Below are positions 1 to 7,384 of a stretch of DNA of 64,000 nt, in pieces. The stretch is taken from positions 1 through 64,000 of the forward strand of contig CAITIQ010000270.1 of the NCBI GenBank assembly GCA_903892415.1, written 5' to 3'. The position numbers and the translations under genes are program-made. This DNA comes from an uncultured delta proteobacterium (GTDB lineage Bacteria; Myxococcota_A; Polyangia; Polyangiales; Polyangiaceae). Under the pieces are notes generated by a model. The model made no database searches. It was not told where the DNA came from and saw nothing but the letters and a program-made list of their open reading frames with translations. Within the stretch, counting starts at the first letter, position 1. Every line of letters begins with the position of its first letter.

Positions 1-711
1 GCGCGCTCGGTGCAGGTGCGAGGGGCGTTTGTGGGCATGCGGCTAACGGCGCCGACGTCGATGCGCGCGCTTCCCGGTGAGCTTGACGTCGTGGTGCTCG
101 AGGGCGCTGTCAGTGTTGCGCGCGGCGACAGTCGAGTGACGCTCTCGGCCTGGAAGGCCGCACGTGTGCGTGGAGCGGGCGCGCGTATCGAGCCGAACGG
201 CTCAGCGTGTGTGGTCGTTGGCCTCTCGACCGAGTTTGCATCGCTGGAGACGGCGCTCAACTCGAAGGTGGCGGTCGATACGAGCTCGCCAATTCAAGAG
301 ACGGATCTTGCGCGCGTGCCCGAGCTTGTTTGGGCCGGCGGTCGTGCATCGGCTCGACTGGGCTTCGAGGGGTCGAGCGCCTCGCTCCGCGTTCTATCGA
401 TGAGCCAGGATTTGGAGGTAGCCGAGCATACTCACGCGACCTCCGACGAGATCCTGATCGGGCTCACTGGCGCAAAGTGGCTATACCGCGCAAGCGCGCC
501 CGGCTCGACGGCGCTGGATCTCGAGCAGGGCGCGCTGCTCGAACCGAGGGCCAGTGCGCAGGTGGCCGCCGGTGTTCTGCATGCCGCCCATCGTTTTGCT
601 GGTTCGGCAGGAGCGGAGCGCTTCTTCGCTCTACAGCTGTATACGCCCGGTGGGCCGGAGCAACGCTTCAAGGCGCTCGCCGCAGAGAACGCCGCTCCGG
701 TAAAGAAGTGA
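1..711 (+). CDS. Cupin-like protein (5' end outside window)
   Basis: The frame is open at the left edge, so the N-terminus is probably missing; the first starts inside the window are GTG at 10 and ATG at 37. The protein reads as two beta-rich halves, consistent with a bicupin. Counting from GTG 10, the second half has a cupin metal-site signature EHTHATSDE at residues 139-147 (His, His, Glu) and further histidines in GVLHAAHRF at about 188-196. The first half lacks these ligands. The AraC-type regulator starts 13 bp after the stop, so they are probably co-transcribed; such cupins are often small-molecule sensors or isomerases. Substrate unknown. Confidence 0.7.
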   Translation, partial: ARSVQVRGAFVGMRLTAPTSMRALPGELDVVVLEGAVSVARGDSRVTLSAWKAARVRGAGARIEPNGSACVVVGLSTEFASLETALNSKVAVDTSSPIQETDLARVPELVWAGGRASARLGFEGSSASLRVLSMSQDLEVAEHTHATSDEILIGLTGAKWLYRASAPGSTALDLEQGALLEPRASAQVAAGVLHAAHRFAGSAGAERFFALQLYTPGGPEQRFKALAAENAAPVKK

Positions 712-724
712 GCGCAAATTAACC

Positions 725-1573
725 ATGTATCAAGTTGCACTGCCCGTTCAGGCCCTCGCCCCATACATCGAGTCGTATTGGTGTGTTTACGCCACCGAGC
801 ATGCGCCGCTGGATCTCAGCGTTGAGGTCTTCGTCGATGTGCGGCCCGATTTGATCTTCACCTTTGGTGCGCCGTACGAAAGAAGCCGATTAGACGGTGA
901 ATCGTTGACCATCGACTACTCGAACCTCGATGCCCAGCGTCTGCATCCGATTCGGATTACCCAGCGTGGTCAGGTCGTTTGCTGCGGTGTGAGGTTCCAC
1001 GTCGGCGGTCTCGCGCCGTTCGTGGAGCGCCCTGTACACCTTTGGAACGAGCGCGTCGTCGGGCTATCGGAGGTGTTTGGGGCCGGCGCAAACGGCTTGT
1101 GTGAAGCGCTGCAAAGCTCGAAGGACAACGTGCAGCGGCAGAAGGAGATCTTCGATGCGTTCCTCGTGCAACGGCTTCGAGTGAAGGACGGCTATCAAGT
1201 CTTTCAGGCGCTGCGTGCCGAGATTGAAGCGTCGAAAGGGGAACAGTCAATCGACGCTGTGTGCCGACGCAATGCGATCTCCCAGCGGCAACTCAATCGC
1301 CTATTCCGCGCATATCTCGGTTTCAGCCCGAAGACGTACTCGCGGGTCGTACGCTTTCAACGGGCGTTGAAGCTGCTCAGGCAAGATCCGGGATGCACGT
1401 TGGCAGAGATTGCGGCGCTTTGTGGCTATTACGATCAGCCGCACTTCGTTCGCGAGTTCAAGGCTTATGCTGGAACTGCGCCGAAGCTGCGCTTGGGCTA
1501 CTACCCAGCTGACGCTCCGACGGACTTCAGTCCGAACCTTGTCCAGTTTGTACAAGACAGGCCAGGCGAATAG
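725..1573 (+). CDS. AraC-family transcriptional regulator
   Basis: A 282-residue protein with the usual AraC/XylS arrangement. An N-terminal sensing domain (about 1-170) begins with the PYIESYW pattern common in this subgroup. The C-terminal double helix-turn-helix lies at about 175-265, with recognisable elements FRAYLGFSPKTYSRVVRFQ and LAEIAALCGYYDQPHFVREF. It probably binds DNA near its own operon in response to a small ligand. It follows the cupin gene by 13 bp and precedes an SRPBCC gene by about 33 bp, so its targets are probably local. Start ATG at 725; no strong ribosome binding site is visible, which fits coupling to the upstream gene. Confidence 0.9.
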   Translation: MYQVALPVQALAPYIESYWCVYATEHAPLDLSVEVFVDVRPDLIFTFGAPYERSRLDGESLTIDYSNLDAQRLHPIRITQRGQVVCCGVRFHVGGLAPFVERPVHLWNERVVGLSEVFGAGANGLCEALQSSKDNVQRQKEIFDAFLVQRLRVKDGYQVFQALRAEIEASKGEQSIDAVCRRNAISQRQLNRLFRAYLGFSPKTYSRVVRFQRALKLLRQDPGCTLAEIAALCGYYDQPHFVREFKAYAGTAPKLRLGYYPADAPTDFSPNLVQFVQDRPGE

Positions 1574-1606
1574 GGCGATGGGGTGCCTTCTCTCAAGGAG
1601 CGACCC

Positions 1607-2059
1607 ATGACTGCGACGCACACGAAGGCAACGACCATTCGAAATACGTTCTCCCGCGAAACCTCGGTCGCAATCGAGATTCAAGCGGAGGCGAAGGTCG
1701 TTTGGGCATTGCTGACCGCGGCTGCGGACTACCCGAAGTGGAGTTCCACCGTTGTGGGCATCGACGGGGATATTGCGCTGGGCAACACCATCAAGCTGCG
1801 CTCCACGCTCGACCCGAAGCGTACGTTTAAGCTCAAGGTGAAGGAGTTCAGCCCGCCCAATCGGCTGGTGTGGGGTGACGCGATGGGCAAGCGCACCTAT
1901 GAGCTAACGGACAAGGGGGAGGGGAAGCTGCTGTTTACGATGCACGAGAAGATCGGCGGACCGGTGTTCCCGCTCTTTGCGCACATGATTCCTTCATTCG
2001 ACGAGTCGTTTGATCAATTCGCGACCGACCTCAAGCGTCGCGCCGAACAAGGCGCTTGA
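1607..2059 (+). CDS. SRPBCC (START/Bet v1-like) family protein
   Basis: About 150 residues with the helix-grip pattern of the polyketide cyclase/START superfamily: an N-terminal strand TSVAIEIQAEAKVVWALL, the conserved DYPKWSSTV segment near residue 40, a central VKEFSPPNRLVWGD strand and a long C-terminal helix FDESFDQFATDLKRRAE. These are hydrophobic-ligand-binding or cyclase folds; the ligand cannot be told from sequence. ATG 1607 is preferred over an upstream in-frame GTG at 1583 because AAGGAG (1595-1600) sits six bases before it. It lies between the AraC gene and a small conserved gene on the same strand. Confidence 0.8.
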   Translation: MTATHTKATTIRNTFSRETSVAIEIQAEAKVVWALLTAAADYPKWSSTVVGIDGDIALGNTIKLRSTLDPKRTFKLKVKEFSPPNRLVWGDAMGKRTYELTDKGEGKLLFTMHEKIGGPVFPLFAHMIPSFDESFDQFATDLKRRAEQGA

Positions 2060-2089
2060 GCAACCTTCCGCAACAATTCGAGGCCGACC

Positions 2090-2497
2090 ATGAAGCACAA
2101 GATCGGGACATCCGCTAAACCCCTCGCGCTCAAGACCCCGCCGCTCTCTGCGGACTACACGATGCACGTCGATGAACTGGGTGGCAAAGAGGTGCTGGTC
2201 TGCACCGTGGGCAAGACGGTGCTTCACTATGACCTCCGTTGCATTGACGACTTGCACGCGATGCTGAAGAAGCACGGTGAGTGGATGGAGCTCGGCAGCG
2301 CTGACGAGCAGAAGCCGGCCAAGGAAGGCACTGTCGAAGCGTGGGGGCGCTCGGAGAAGAACCCAGTGGGCGGCTGGTACGGCCTCAAGAAGGGCCTGCG
2401 CGGCCGCTTCGGTATGTATCTCCCGCCGCTGATGGAAGCGCTCGGTTTGGCGGAGGTAACGCACGAGGCGCGCAACAACAAGATGAAGGCGAAGTAG
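2090..2497 (+). CDS. Conserved hypothetical protein, 135 aa
   Basis: A soluble, Lys-rich protein with no signal peptide or membrane segment. It has a central stretch LGGKEVLVCTVGKTVLHYDL, a Gly-rich WGRSEKNPVGGWYGLKKGLR segment and a basic C-terminus. I do not recognise an assigned function. It follows the SRPBCC gene by 30 bp on the same strand and is probably the last gene of the cupin-AraC-SRPBCC operon. The start is ATG at 2090. Confidence 0.7.
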   Translation: MKHKIGTSAKPLALKTPPLSADYTMHVDELGGKEVLVCTVGKTVLHYDLRCIDDLHAMLKKHGEWMELGSADEQKPAKEGTVEAWGRSEKNPVGGWYGLKKGLRGRFGMYLPPLMEALGLAEVTHEARNNKMKAK

Positions 2498-2549
2498 CGC
2501 GAGGCGTGGCCGAGCCAGATTGTGTCCGGCCCAGCCACGCCCTTACGAG

Positions 2550-3641
2550 CTAGCGCCCAAGCATCCCCTTCGGGAACAGCGCTTCCAGCTTGTCGGCGCC
2601 CACCACAAGGTGAACGTCCTTCAGCTGACCTGCGATCTCCTTCAGTGTATCGAGCTCACGCATACGCATGAGCATCGGGTTTTCGGCGACGAGGCGCGCG
2701 GTGTTGACGAGCTGACGCATGGCTGCGGTCTCTTCGCGTCGGCGGATGACGTTCGCGAGGGACTCCTTCTCGGCCTCGATCACACGGTTCATCACCGTCT
2801 TCATTTCTCCGGGGAGGACCACGTCGCGCAGTCCGACTCGAACGAGCTCGAGGCCGAAGCGCGCTGCATCTTGGGCGAGGCGCTGCGCAAGCTCTATCGA
2901 GATCTGCTCGCGTGCTTCGAGCAGTTCATCGAGCGTCAGCGCTCCAATCACGCCGCGAACGGCGAGCTGGGTTGCGCTGTAGATTGCGTCGCGCGGGCTG
3001 GTGACCGTCGTAGTCGCCAAGACCGGATCGAGCACCCGGATGTCGGCGACGATGGACAGCCGCAAGCTCACCTTGTCCTTGGTGAGGAGGTCCTGCCCGA
3101 CGATCGCGACCTCTTGCTGACGCATGTCGACCCGAAGGACGTGCACGGCAGCGCGCGGTGGCGACCAGAAGGCGTAGAGACCCGGCTCGAGCACGCGCTC
3201 GAAGCGGCCGTCGACGAAGAGCACACCCCGTTCGTGGGGTGCGACCACCGTCTCGACGATTTCACCGGCCGGGAGCACCGCGCGAAGATCGCTCGTGAGC
3301 TCCGGGATGGGCGCGTCGAGGCGGAGGACCTCAACGGTCAAGGCCGGATCGACGGCCCAAAGGCGAGCCACGCCGGGGCGCAAGAAGGCAACGGCGCGTC
3401 CGTCGACGCGGACGATACCGCGCTCGTTCTCGGCGATGGTGAGCTCGTGAATCCACGAGCTGGGGAACACCGCGCGCACTTCGTGCGACGCGTAGACGAA
3501 GTAATCCTTGAGCTCGAAGCGGAGCACGCTGTAGCCGAAGCCAATGCGGCGGTGACGGCCGGGGCCGAGCGCAGCGATGGGGACACCGTGTTGCAAGAGC
3601 ACGGCGCGCTCACCGAGTTGAACGATGATGGTGAAGATCAT
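2550..3641 (-). CDS. Slipin / SPFH (Band 7) family protein
   Basis: About 363 residues related to stomatin/slipin proteins, which organise membrane microdomains. The C-terminal SPFH core is clear from about residue 180 on: SLRLSIVADIRVLDPVLAT, the helix LTLDELLEAREQISIELAQR and VIEAEKESLANVIRRREETAAMR. The N-terminus MIFTIIVQ is short and hydrophobic rather than a full membrane span. The middle carries two related copies of an [E/H]RG-[I/V]-x-VDGR motif (NERGIVRVDGR, HERGVLFVDGR), as in long slipins with internal duplication. ATG at 3641 is preferred over the upstream TTG because GAGG lies six bases before it. The gene is monocistronic, with a 440-bp non-coding leader region upstream. Confidence 0.85.
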   Translation of the reverse strand: MIFTIIVQLGERAVLLQHGVPIAALGPGRHRRIGFGYSVLRFELKDYFVYASHEVRAVFPSSWIHELTIAENERGIVRVDGRAVAFLRPGVARLWAVDPALTVEVLRLDAPIPELTSDLRAVLPAGEIVETVVAPHERGVLFVDGRFERVLEPGLYAFWSPPRAAVHVLRVDMRQQEVAIVGQDLLTKDKVSLRLSIVADIRVLDPVLATTTVTSPRDAIYSATQLAVRGVIGALTLDELLEAREQISIELAQRLAQDAARFGLELVRVGLRDVVLPGEMKTVMNRVIEAEKESLANVIRRREETAAMRQLVNTARLVAENPMLMRMRELDTLKEIAGQLKDVHLVVGADKLEALFPKGMLGR

Positions 3642-3798
3642 GGCGCACCTCAAAAAGGGAAGATGGGAGTTAGCGATGAGGAGCTCCGGTCCGCGCCCGA
3701 CGGGACCGAGCGCGGAAGACGGCGAAGCAAGCGTGGGCTCGTACGAGTTGACGCTTGCCGGAGCGATCGTCCGGGCTCGGGTGTAGTGCGTGGACCGC

Positions 3799-3826
3799 GT
3801 CGTGCCCCCGCAAGCGGATACACGAC
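3799..3826 (-). repeat. Two-tier hairpin downstream of the tRNA-like element
   Basis: GTCGTG (3799-3804) pairs with CACGAC (3821-3826), and inside it CCGC (3808-3811) pairs with GCGG (3814-3817) around a two-base loop. It lies about 30 bases beyond the tRNA-like element on the minus strand and before the slipin gene. No T-run follows on either side, so it is a poor intrinsic terminator; it may be an RNA processing or stabilising structure. The remaining 3642-3798 and 3936-4090 show no gene that I can support. Confidence 0.4.
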
Positions 3827-3852
3827 CGAGCCCTCATCGCTGCTCTTTCAAT

Positions 3853-3935
3853 TGGTGAATTAAGGGTTCACTGCTCGACCAATGAGCTTGTCCGTCCTAT
3901 TGGGCAGACGAAGGATTCGAACCTTCTACTGGTGA
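3853..3935 (-). tRNA. Circularly permuted tRNA-like element
   Basis: Read on the minus strand from 3935: TCAC, variable loop CAGTA (3931-3927), T stem GAAGG, T loop TTCGAAT (3921-3915), T stem CCTTC, 3' acceptor GTCTGCC (3909-3903), C73, spacer AATA (3901-3898), extra G, 5' acceptor GACGGAC (3896-3890), AA, D stem/loop GCTC-ATTGGTC-GAGC, A26, anticodon stem GTGAA, loop CCCTTAA (3866-3860), TTCAC (3859-3855). Put in normal order these give a complete cloverleaf: acceptor 6 of 7 pairs plus G-1:C73, T stem 5 of 5, D stem 4 of 4, anticodon stem 5 of 5, five-base variable loop. In the DNA the 3' half precedes the 5' half. The nominal anticodon would be CUU (Lys). Odd bases: A8, U15, C21, C33 and an A2:C71 mismatch. 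TCACCA is repeated at both ends. It could be a permuted tRNA, a tRNA mimic, or the inner halves of a decayed tandem tRNA pair. Confidence 0.55.
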
Positions 3936-4090
3936 TCCCGATCCGGGACGACGCGATCGGACACGGAGCTTCGACGAGAAGCCCCGCGCGAAGAGCCGCC
4001 GGGAACATCGAGACGCCTGCAGTGACGCGCCCAGTTTGTAGACCTGACCGCTCGAGATAGAGATGCGCTGAGTCGCCGTCCGCGGCCGAA

Positions 4091-4729
4091 CTACTCGAGA
4101 GGAGTAGCCTCGAGACCTAGATAGCTGGTCCACAATCGCGAGATCTCCTCCGCGAGTCGTTGGTCGCTAAAGGATTCGGGACGACGCAAGAGCCCTTCAT
4201 GGGTGAGCGAATGGGTGGCGTTACCAACGATGAAGATGAGTTCATCAAGGCTGGGCGCTCCCTCTTTGGGCCGGTACAGCGGCTCGAGCAGCGTGCGCAG
4301 GTGTGCCGCCGTTCGTGCGCCGCGGTTACGTAGGTCATCAAAGCGGCCTACGATGGGGATGACCGAGGTGAGCGCTTGGTGGAGCTCTGGATCAAGCGCT
4401 CGAAAAGCGAGTACCGCGGATACTGCAGTACGGAGCAGAGCGGCGGGCGTTGCAGCGCGCAGCTCGGTGAAGCGCGCTTCAAGAAAGGCGGACTCGCGGT
4501 CCGCGTGGCGTTCAAGTAGCGCGACGACCAAAGCCTCCTTGTGAGGGAAGTATTGATACAGCGAGCCAATGCTGACGCCGGCCACCTCGGCGACCTCAGC
4601 GACGTTCAAGGACTCGAAGCCCCGAGCCACGAGAACGCGAGCCGTGGCCTCGACGATGGCGTCGACCAGAGCACGAGACCGCTGTTGTTTCGGGACCTTG
4701 CGTGGCTTTAGGTGCTTGGGCAGCGGCAT
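4091..4729 (-). CDS. TetR/AcrR-family transcriptional regulator
   Basis: A 212-residue repressor. The N-terminal helix-turn-helix spans about residues 18-64: AIVEATARVLVARGFESLNV, then VAEVAGVSIGSLYQYFPHKE, the diagnostic TetR helix 2-3 region. The C-terminal two thirds is an alpha-helical ligand-binding and dimerisation domain with low conservation. It is divergent from the NAD(P)-binding gene at 4779, and only 49 bp separate the two starts. It therefore probably represses that gene and itself from the shared intergenic region, and the ligand may be a substrate or product of that enzyme. The upstream lysine/arginine-rich tail (KHLKPRKVPKQQRSR) is common in this family. Confidence 0.9.
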   Translation of the reverse strand: MPLPKHLKPRKVPKQQRSRALVDAIVEATARVLVARGFESLNVAEVAEVAGVSIGSLYQYFPHKEALVVALLERHADRESAFLEARFTELRAATPAALLRTAVSAVLAFRALDPELHQALTSVIPIVGRFDDLRNRGARTAAHLRTLLEPLYRPKEGAPSLDELIFIVGNATHSLTHEGLLRRPESFSDQRLAEEISRLWTSYLGLEATPLE

Positions 4730-4778
4730 CGGGGAACGCGAGTCGTCGAAGGGCAGTTCGGGACCTTACAACGGAGCG

Positions 4779-5831
4779 ATGAAAAAGCGCGTGATTGTGA
4801 TCGGCGGGACCGGCTTTCTGGGAAGAAGGGTGGTGCAAAGCCTCGCGCAACGCGATGACCTCGAGGTGCTTGTTGCAGGGCGTCGCGGACCTGATCGTGT
4901 TGTCGACTTGCGCAAGGAGGAGACCTTCGACGCACTTCGGGACGCCGACCTATTGGTCAATTGTTCCAGCAGTCACGATGCTCCACCCGAACTACTTGTC
5001 GCTTGGTGTTTGCGGGTTGGACTTGCGCTCCTGGAGGCGAGCTCCGATAGGCTTGTCATGGAGGCGCTATTGAATCGTTGGCACGGTAAGCCCGCGCTGG
5101 GGACTGTCGTGCTCGGGGCCGGGATATTTACTGGGTTATCCAATCTGCTCGGCGCTGTTGCGTACAAGGGGGTGCGCGACGTGGTCGCGCTCGATCTCGG
5201 GGTGCGCAGCTCACCGTTCTCAGGGGCGGGGCAAGGGACGATCGATCTGGTGGTCGACGCTTTTGGGCTGCCCGCCATCGAGGTGAACGAGGGGCGTCGC
5301 AAAGAGGTGCCGAGTGCAATGTCGGGAGCAGTCCTGCCTTTCCCAAGCGGCCGTCATCGCTCGTTGACGTTCTCGTTTCCGGAGGTCGTGATGCTGGCGT
5401 CAAGCACGAGGGCGCCTAACGTGACGATGTGCATTTCCCCGTCTCCGTCCCCGCTTTGGGCCATATTCCGAGGGCTACCAGGCAGGCTGTTGCGAGCGGC
5501 CTGGTTTCGCGCGCTCCTTGGCGGGTACTTTCTTCTGTTGCGCCGACACTTGCTGCGCCGGGTGCCCACGATCGTCGAGCTGGTCGCTAGAGCACGGGGA
5601 TCGGCTGAAGAGGTGGTTGCGACCCTCTGGGCCGCTGATGGCTTTGCGGTGGGGGGAGCCGCCGTGGCTGCGAAGGCCGTTCTGTTGCTCGACGCGCCTG
5701 CTGCTCGCGGCTTGGTGATGGTGGACGAGGTGCTTACGCTCGATGGGGTGGTTGCCAAGCTGCGTTTGCTTCGGCCCGAGTTGGCCTTGGAAGTCCGAGT
5801 TGGAGCTCCAACGACGGTTGCTGGGACGTAA
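4779..5831 (+). CDS. Saccharopine dehydrogenase-like NAD(P)-binding protein
   Basis: A 350-residue protein beginning MKKRVIVIGGTGFLGRRVV, a Rossmann dinucleotide-binding motif (GGTGFLG, residues 9-15). It continues with LVAGRRGPDRVVDLR and LLVNCSSSHDAPPELLVAWC, typical of the saccharopine dehydrogenase/trans-acting enoyl reductase superfamily. The C-terminal part is hydrophobic (RALLGGYFLLLRRHLLRRV) and may contact membranes or lipid substrates. ATG 4779 is chosen because GGAG lies just upstream and the Rossmann motif starts there; the frame is open further upstream but overlaps the divergent TetR gene. Probably an oxidoreductase controlled by that regulator; the substrate is unknown. Confidence 0.75.
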   Translation: MKKRVIVIGGTGFLGRRVVQSLAQRDDLEVLVAGRRGPDRVVDLRKEETFDALRDADLLVNCSSSHDAPPELLVAWCLRVGLALLEASSDRLVMEALLNRWHGKPALGTVVLGAGIFTGLSNLLGAVAYKGVRDVVALDLGVRSSPFSGAGQGTIDLVVDAFGLPAIEVNEGRRKEVPSAMSGAVLPFPSGRHRSLTFSFPEVVMLASSTRAPNVTMCISPSPSPLWAIFRGLPGRLLRAAWFRALLGGYFLLLRRHLLRRVPTIVELVARARGSAEEVVATLWAADGFAVGGAAVAAKAVLLLDAPAARGLVMVDEVLTLDGVVAKLRLLRPELALEVRVGAPTTVAGT

Positions 5832-5933
5832 GCTGGGGCGCTCAAGGGCGGCACAGCTGGGCACATTGGCTTTGTGTTTGCGGGTAATTAGGCCGAATTC
5901 GCAGGGCATGGTTCCTGCTGAAAGGCAGCAGCC

Positions 5934-6623
5934 ATGCGTCTTCTTTCAAGCACGTCGCTCTTCTCGCTCACGCTCTTGCTCGCAGCCTGCAATGCCTCCA
6001 TCGATAACCAGGATTGTGGGGCTGACGGTTGTAATGAGCCCTGCGTCGGAGACACCTGTGAACAACCTACGTGTCCACTCGACTGTCGACGTCCGGAGGA
6101 CCCGGCCGAATGTGGTGACCCTTGCGAGGAGCCGGAGCCTGCTCCGCCTCAGTGTGAGCTCCCGACCGAACTCGAGACCTTTGAGACGGGTACCGGAGAG
6201 GTCTGCTACGAGCAGCTCGCGGAGGACTCAGTGGTGCCCTACGTGGAAGGTCCGCAGGGCGGCTATCATTTATTCTTAGCGCTGGCCTGCGCCGATTGCG
6301 GTACCGAGATCGTGGTCGAGACCGAGGCCCGATTGGAGGAAACCGACGAGGTCGTTTCTGCGCTCACGCAGTCCTTGGTACCGGTCAAGGGCGGTACGGC
6401 GACGGGCATCATCGTTCCGCTCCCGGGCTCTCCTTGGGACCCGGAGTCGGTTCCGCTGGCCGAAGGTACGCGCCTGATGTTGAGCACCACGGTGAAGGCT
6501 CCCAATGGCAACCTGCTTCACACGGCGGATGAGCTTCGGGTGCTCGGGCCCGAGGTCTATTGGGATTACTGCGCAACCCATCCCGAGGATCAGTGCTGCA
6601 TCGACTTGTGTGATGGCCTCTAG
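5934..6623 (+). CDS. Cysteine-rich lipoprotein, function unknown
   Basis: 229 residues with a lipoprotein signal peptide: MRLLSSTSLFSLTLLLAAC, lipidated Cys at about residue 19. It is followed by a Cys/Pro/Glu-rich spacer (about 20-75) with at least ten cysteines, presumably disulfide-bonded outside the cytoplasmic membrane. The remainder (about 80-229) is a predicted beta-rich globular domain ending in another cysteine cluster (HPEDQCCIDLCDGL). Such Cys-rich lipoproteins are common in myxobacteria and mostly uncharacterised. A purine-rich GAAAGG lies upstream of ATG 5934. The gene stands alone and ends before a strong hairpin at 6646-6693. Confidence 0.75.
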   Translation: MRLLSSTSLFSLTLLLAACNASIDNQDCGADGCNEPCVGDTCEQPTCPLDCRRPEDPAECGDPCEEPEPAPPQCELPTELETFETGTGEVCYEQLAEDSVVPYVEGPQGGYHLFLALACADCGTEIVVETEARLEETDEVVSALTQSLVPVKGGTATGIIVPLPGSPWDPESVPLAEGTRLMLSTTVKAPNGNLLHTADELRVLGPEVYWDYCATHPEDQCCIDLCDGL

Positions 6624-6645
6624 TCAGCTGCGGAGTTCCTTGCAC

Positions 6646-6693
6646 TGCGGAGTGCCTGTCGCAGGCGCAGGCCCCTGCGCGCTTCACTCCGCA
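6646..6693 (+). terminator. Compound hairpin after the Cys-rich lipoprotein gene
   Basis: TGCGGAGTG (6646-6654) pairs perfectly with CACTCCGCA (6685-6693). Nested inside, GCGCAGG (6665-6671) pairs with CCTGCGC (6674-6680). The 3' side continues CCCTCTTTAGG, only weakly U-rich. It begins 23 bp after the stop codon at 6623 and is best read as a transcription terminator or mRNA 3'-end stabiliser. Confidence 0.55.
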
Positions 6694-6730
6694 CCCTCTT
6701 TAGGCTGAAAGAGGCCATATTCTGCGGAAA

Positions 6731-6759
6731 AGCTGGCTCGGCCAGCTTGGCACCCAAGC
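6731..6759 (+). promoter_or_regulatory. Overlapping alternative hairpins in a 5' leader
   Basis: AGCTGGC (6731-6737) pairs with GCCAGCT (6741-6747) around TCG. GCTTGG (6745-6750) can instead pair with CCAAGC (6754-6759) around CAC. The two stems share bases and so are mutually exclusive. They lie about 55-80 bases before the ATG at 6813, a position suited to attenuation or to protection of the transcript. No ligand-binding aptamer is recognisable. Confidence 0.35.
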
Positions 6760-6812
6760 TGCATTAGTGGTCAACGAAGCCGCCAATCAAGGTGGCTCAG
6801 GAGGAACTCACA

Positions 6813-7271
6813 ATGTCGCGCTCATGGATCAAGGTTGCTCTCGTGTCTCTCGGTCTCGCCGCAGCTGTCCCCGCCTTTGCTTTTGCGGGGGCTGGCGCTG
6901 AAGACAGCACCGCGTTGGCGAAGGGCGACAAGGACCATGAAAAGAAGTTCCCCATGAAGGCGGACGTCTTCATGCAGAAGGTCAATACGCGCATCGCCAA
7001 GATGCAGGAGCGGGTGACCAAGCGGATGGAGGAGCGCAAGGTGCCCGAGGAGAAGCGCAAGGAGATCCTCGCCAAGTTCTCCACCACGGCGGAGCAGGTC
7101 CGCGCAGCAGCCAAGGCCGCCGGAGAAGACGGCACGGTCACGGCCGAGGAAGCCAAGGGCGTGCGCAAGGTAGCCAAGGAGCTGCGCGGAAAGCACAAAG
7201 GCAAGAAGGGTGAAGGCAAAGGCAAGAAGGGCAAGAAGGACAAGGGCAGTGAGGCCTCTGTAGCCAACTAA
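6813..7271 (+). CDS. Exported lysine-rich protein, function unknown
   Basis: 152 residues. A Sec signal peptide (MSRSWIKVALVSLGLAAAVPAFAFA, cleavage near residue 26) precedes a charged, mostly helical region (about 30-120) with heptad-like VNTRIAKMQERVTKRMEERK. The tail of about 35 residues is made almost only of Lys, Gly and Glu. ATG 6813 is chosen over a GTG at 6792 because AGGAGG (6799-6804) is ideally spaced. The fold is unknown; the basic tail could bind nucleic acid, phosphate polymers or acidic envelope components. It is a single gene between alternative hairpins upstream and a strong intrinsic terminator downstream. Confidence 0.75.
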   Translation: MSRSWIKVALVSLGLAAAVPAFAFAGAGAEDSTALAKGDKDHEKKFPMKADVFMQKVNTRIAKMQERVTKRMEERKVPEEKRKEILAKFSTTAEQVRAAAKAAGEDGTVTAEEAKGVRKVAKELRGKHKGKKGEGKGKKGKKDKGSEASVAN

Positions 7272-7292
7272 TCCGAGCCACTCGTTACGTCG

Positions 7293-7327
7293 CAAACGGC
7301 CATCCATCGATGGCCGTTTGGCTTTCT
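7293..7327 (+). terminator. Rho-independent terminator
   Basis: A perfect 12-bp stem, CAAACGGCCATC (7293-7304) with GATGGCCGTTTG (7309-7320), a CATC loop and a T-rich tail GCTTTCT. It starts 22 bp after the stop of the Lys-rich exported protein. Confidence 0.8.
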
Positions 7328-7384
7328 GGCGCAGCCCAGCGAACGCTCTGGTCTCACCCTGACGGTGTGCGCTACTACCAAACG

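Noticed and set aside
2520..3863. Long open frame on the plus strand over the slipin gene
   Set aside because: It is the antisense shadow of the slipin gene; composition is atypical and no family landmarks are seen.
3642..4090. Integration scar from a tRNA-targeting element as the source of the tRNA-like fragments
   Set aside because: No integrase gene or second tRNA copy lies nearby, and simple integration would duplicate the 3' part without reversing the order of the halves. Kept only as a remote alternative.
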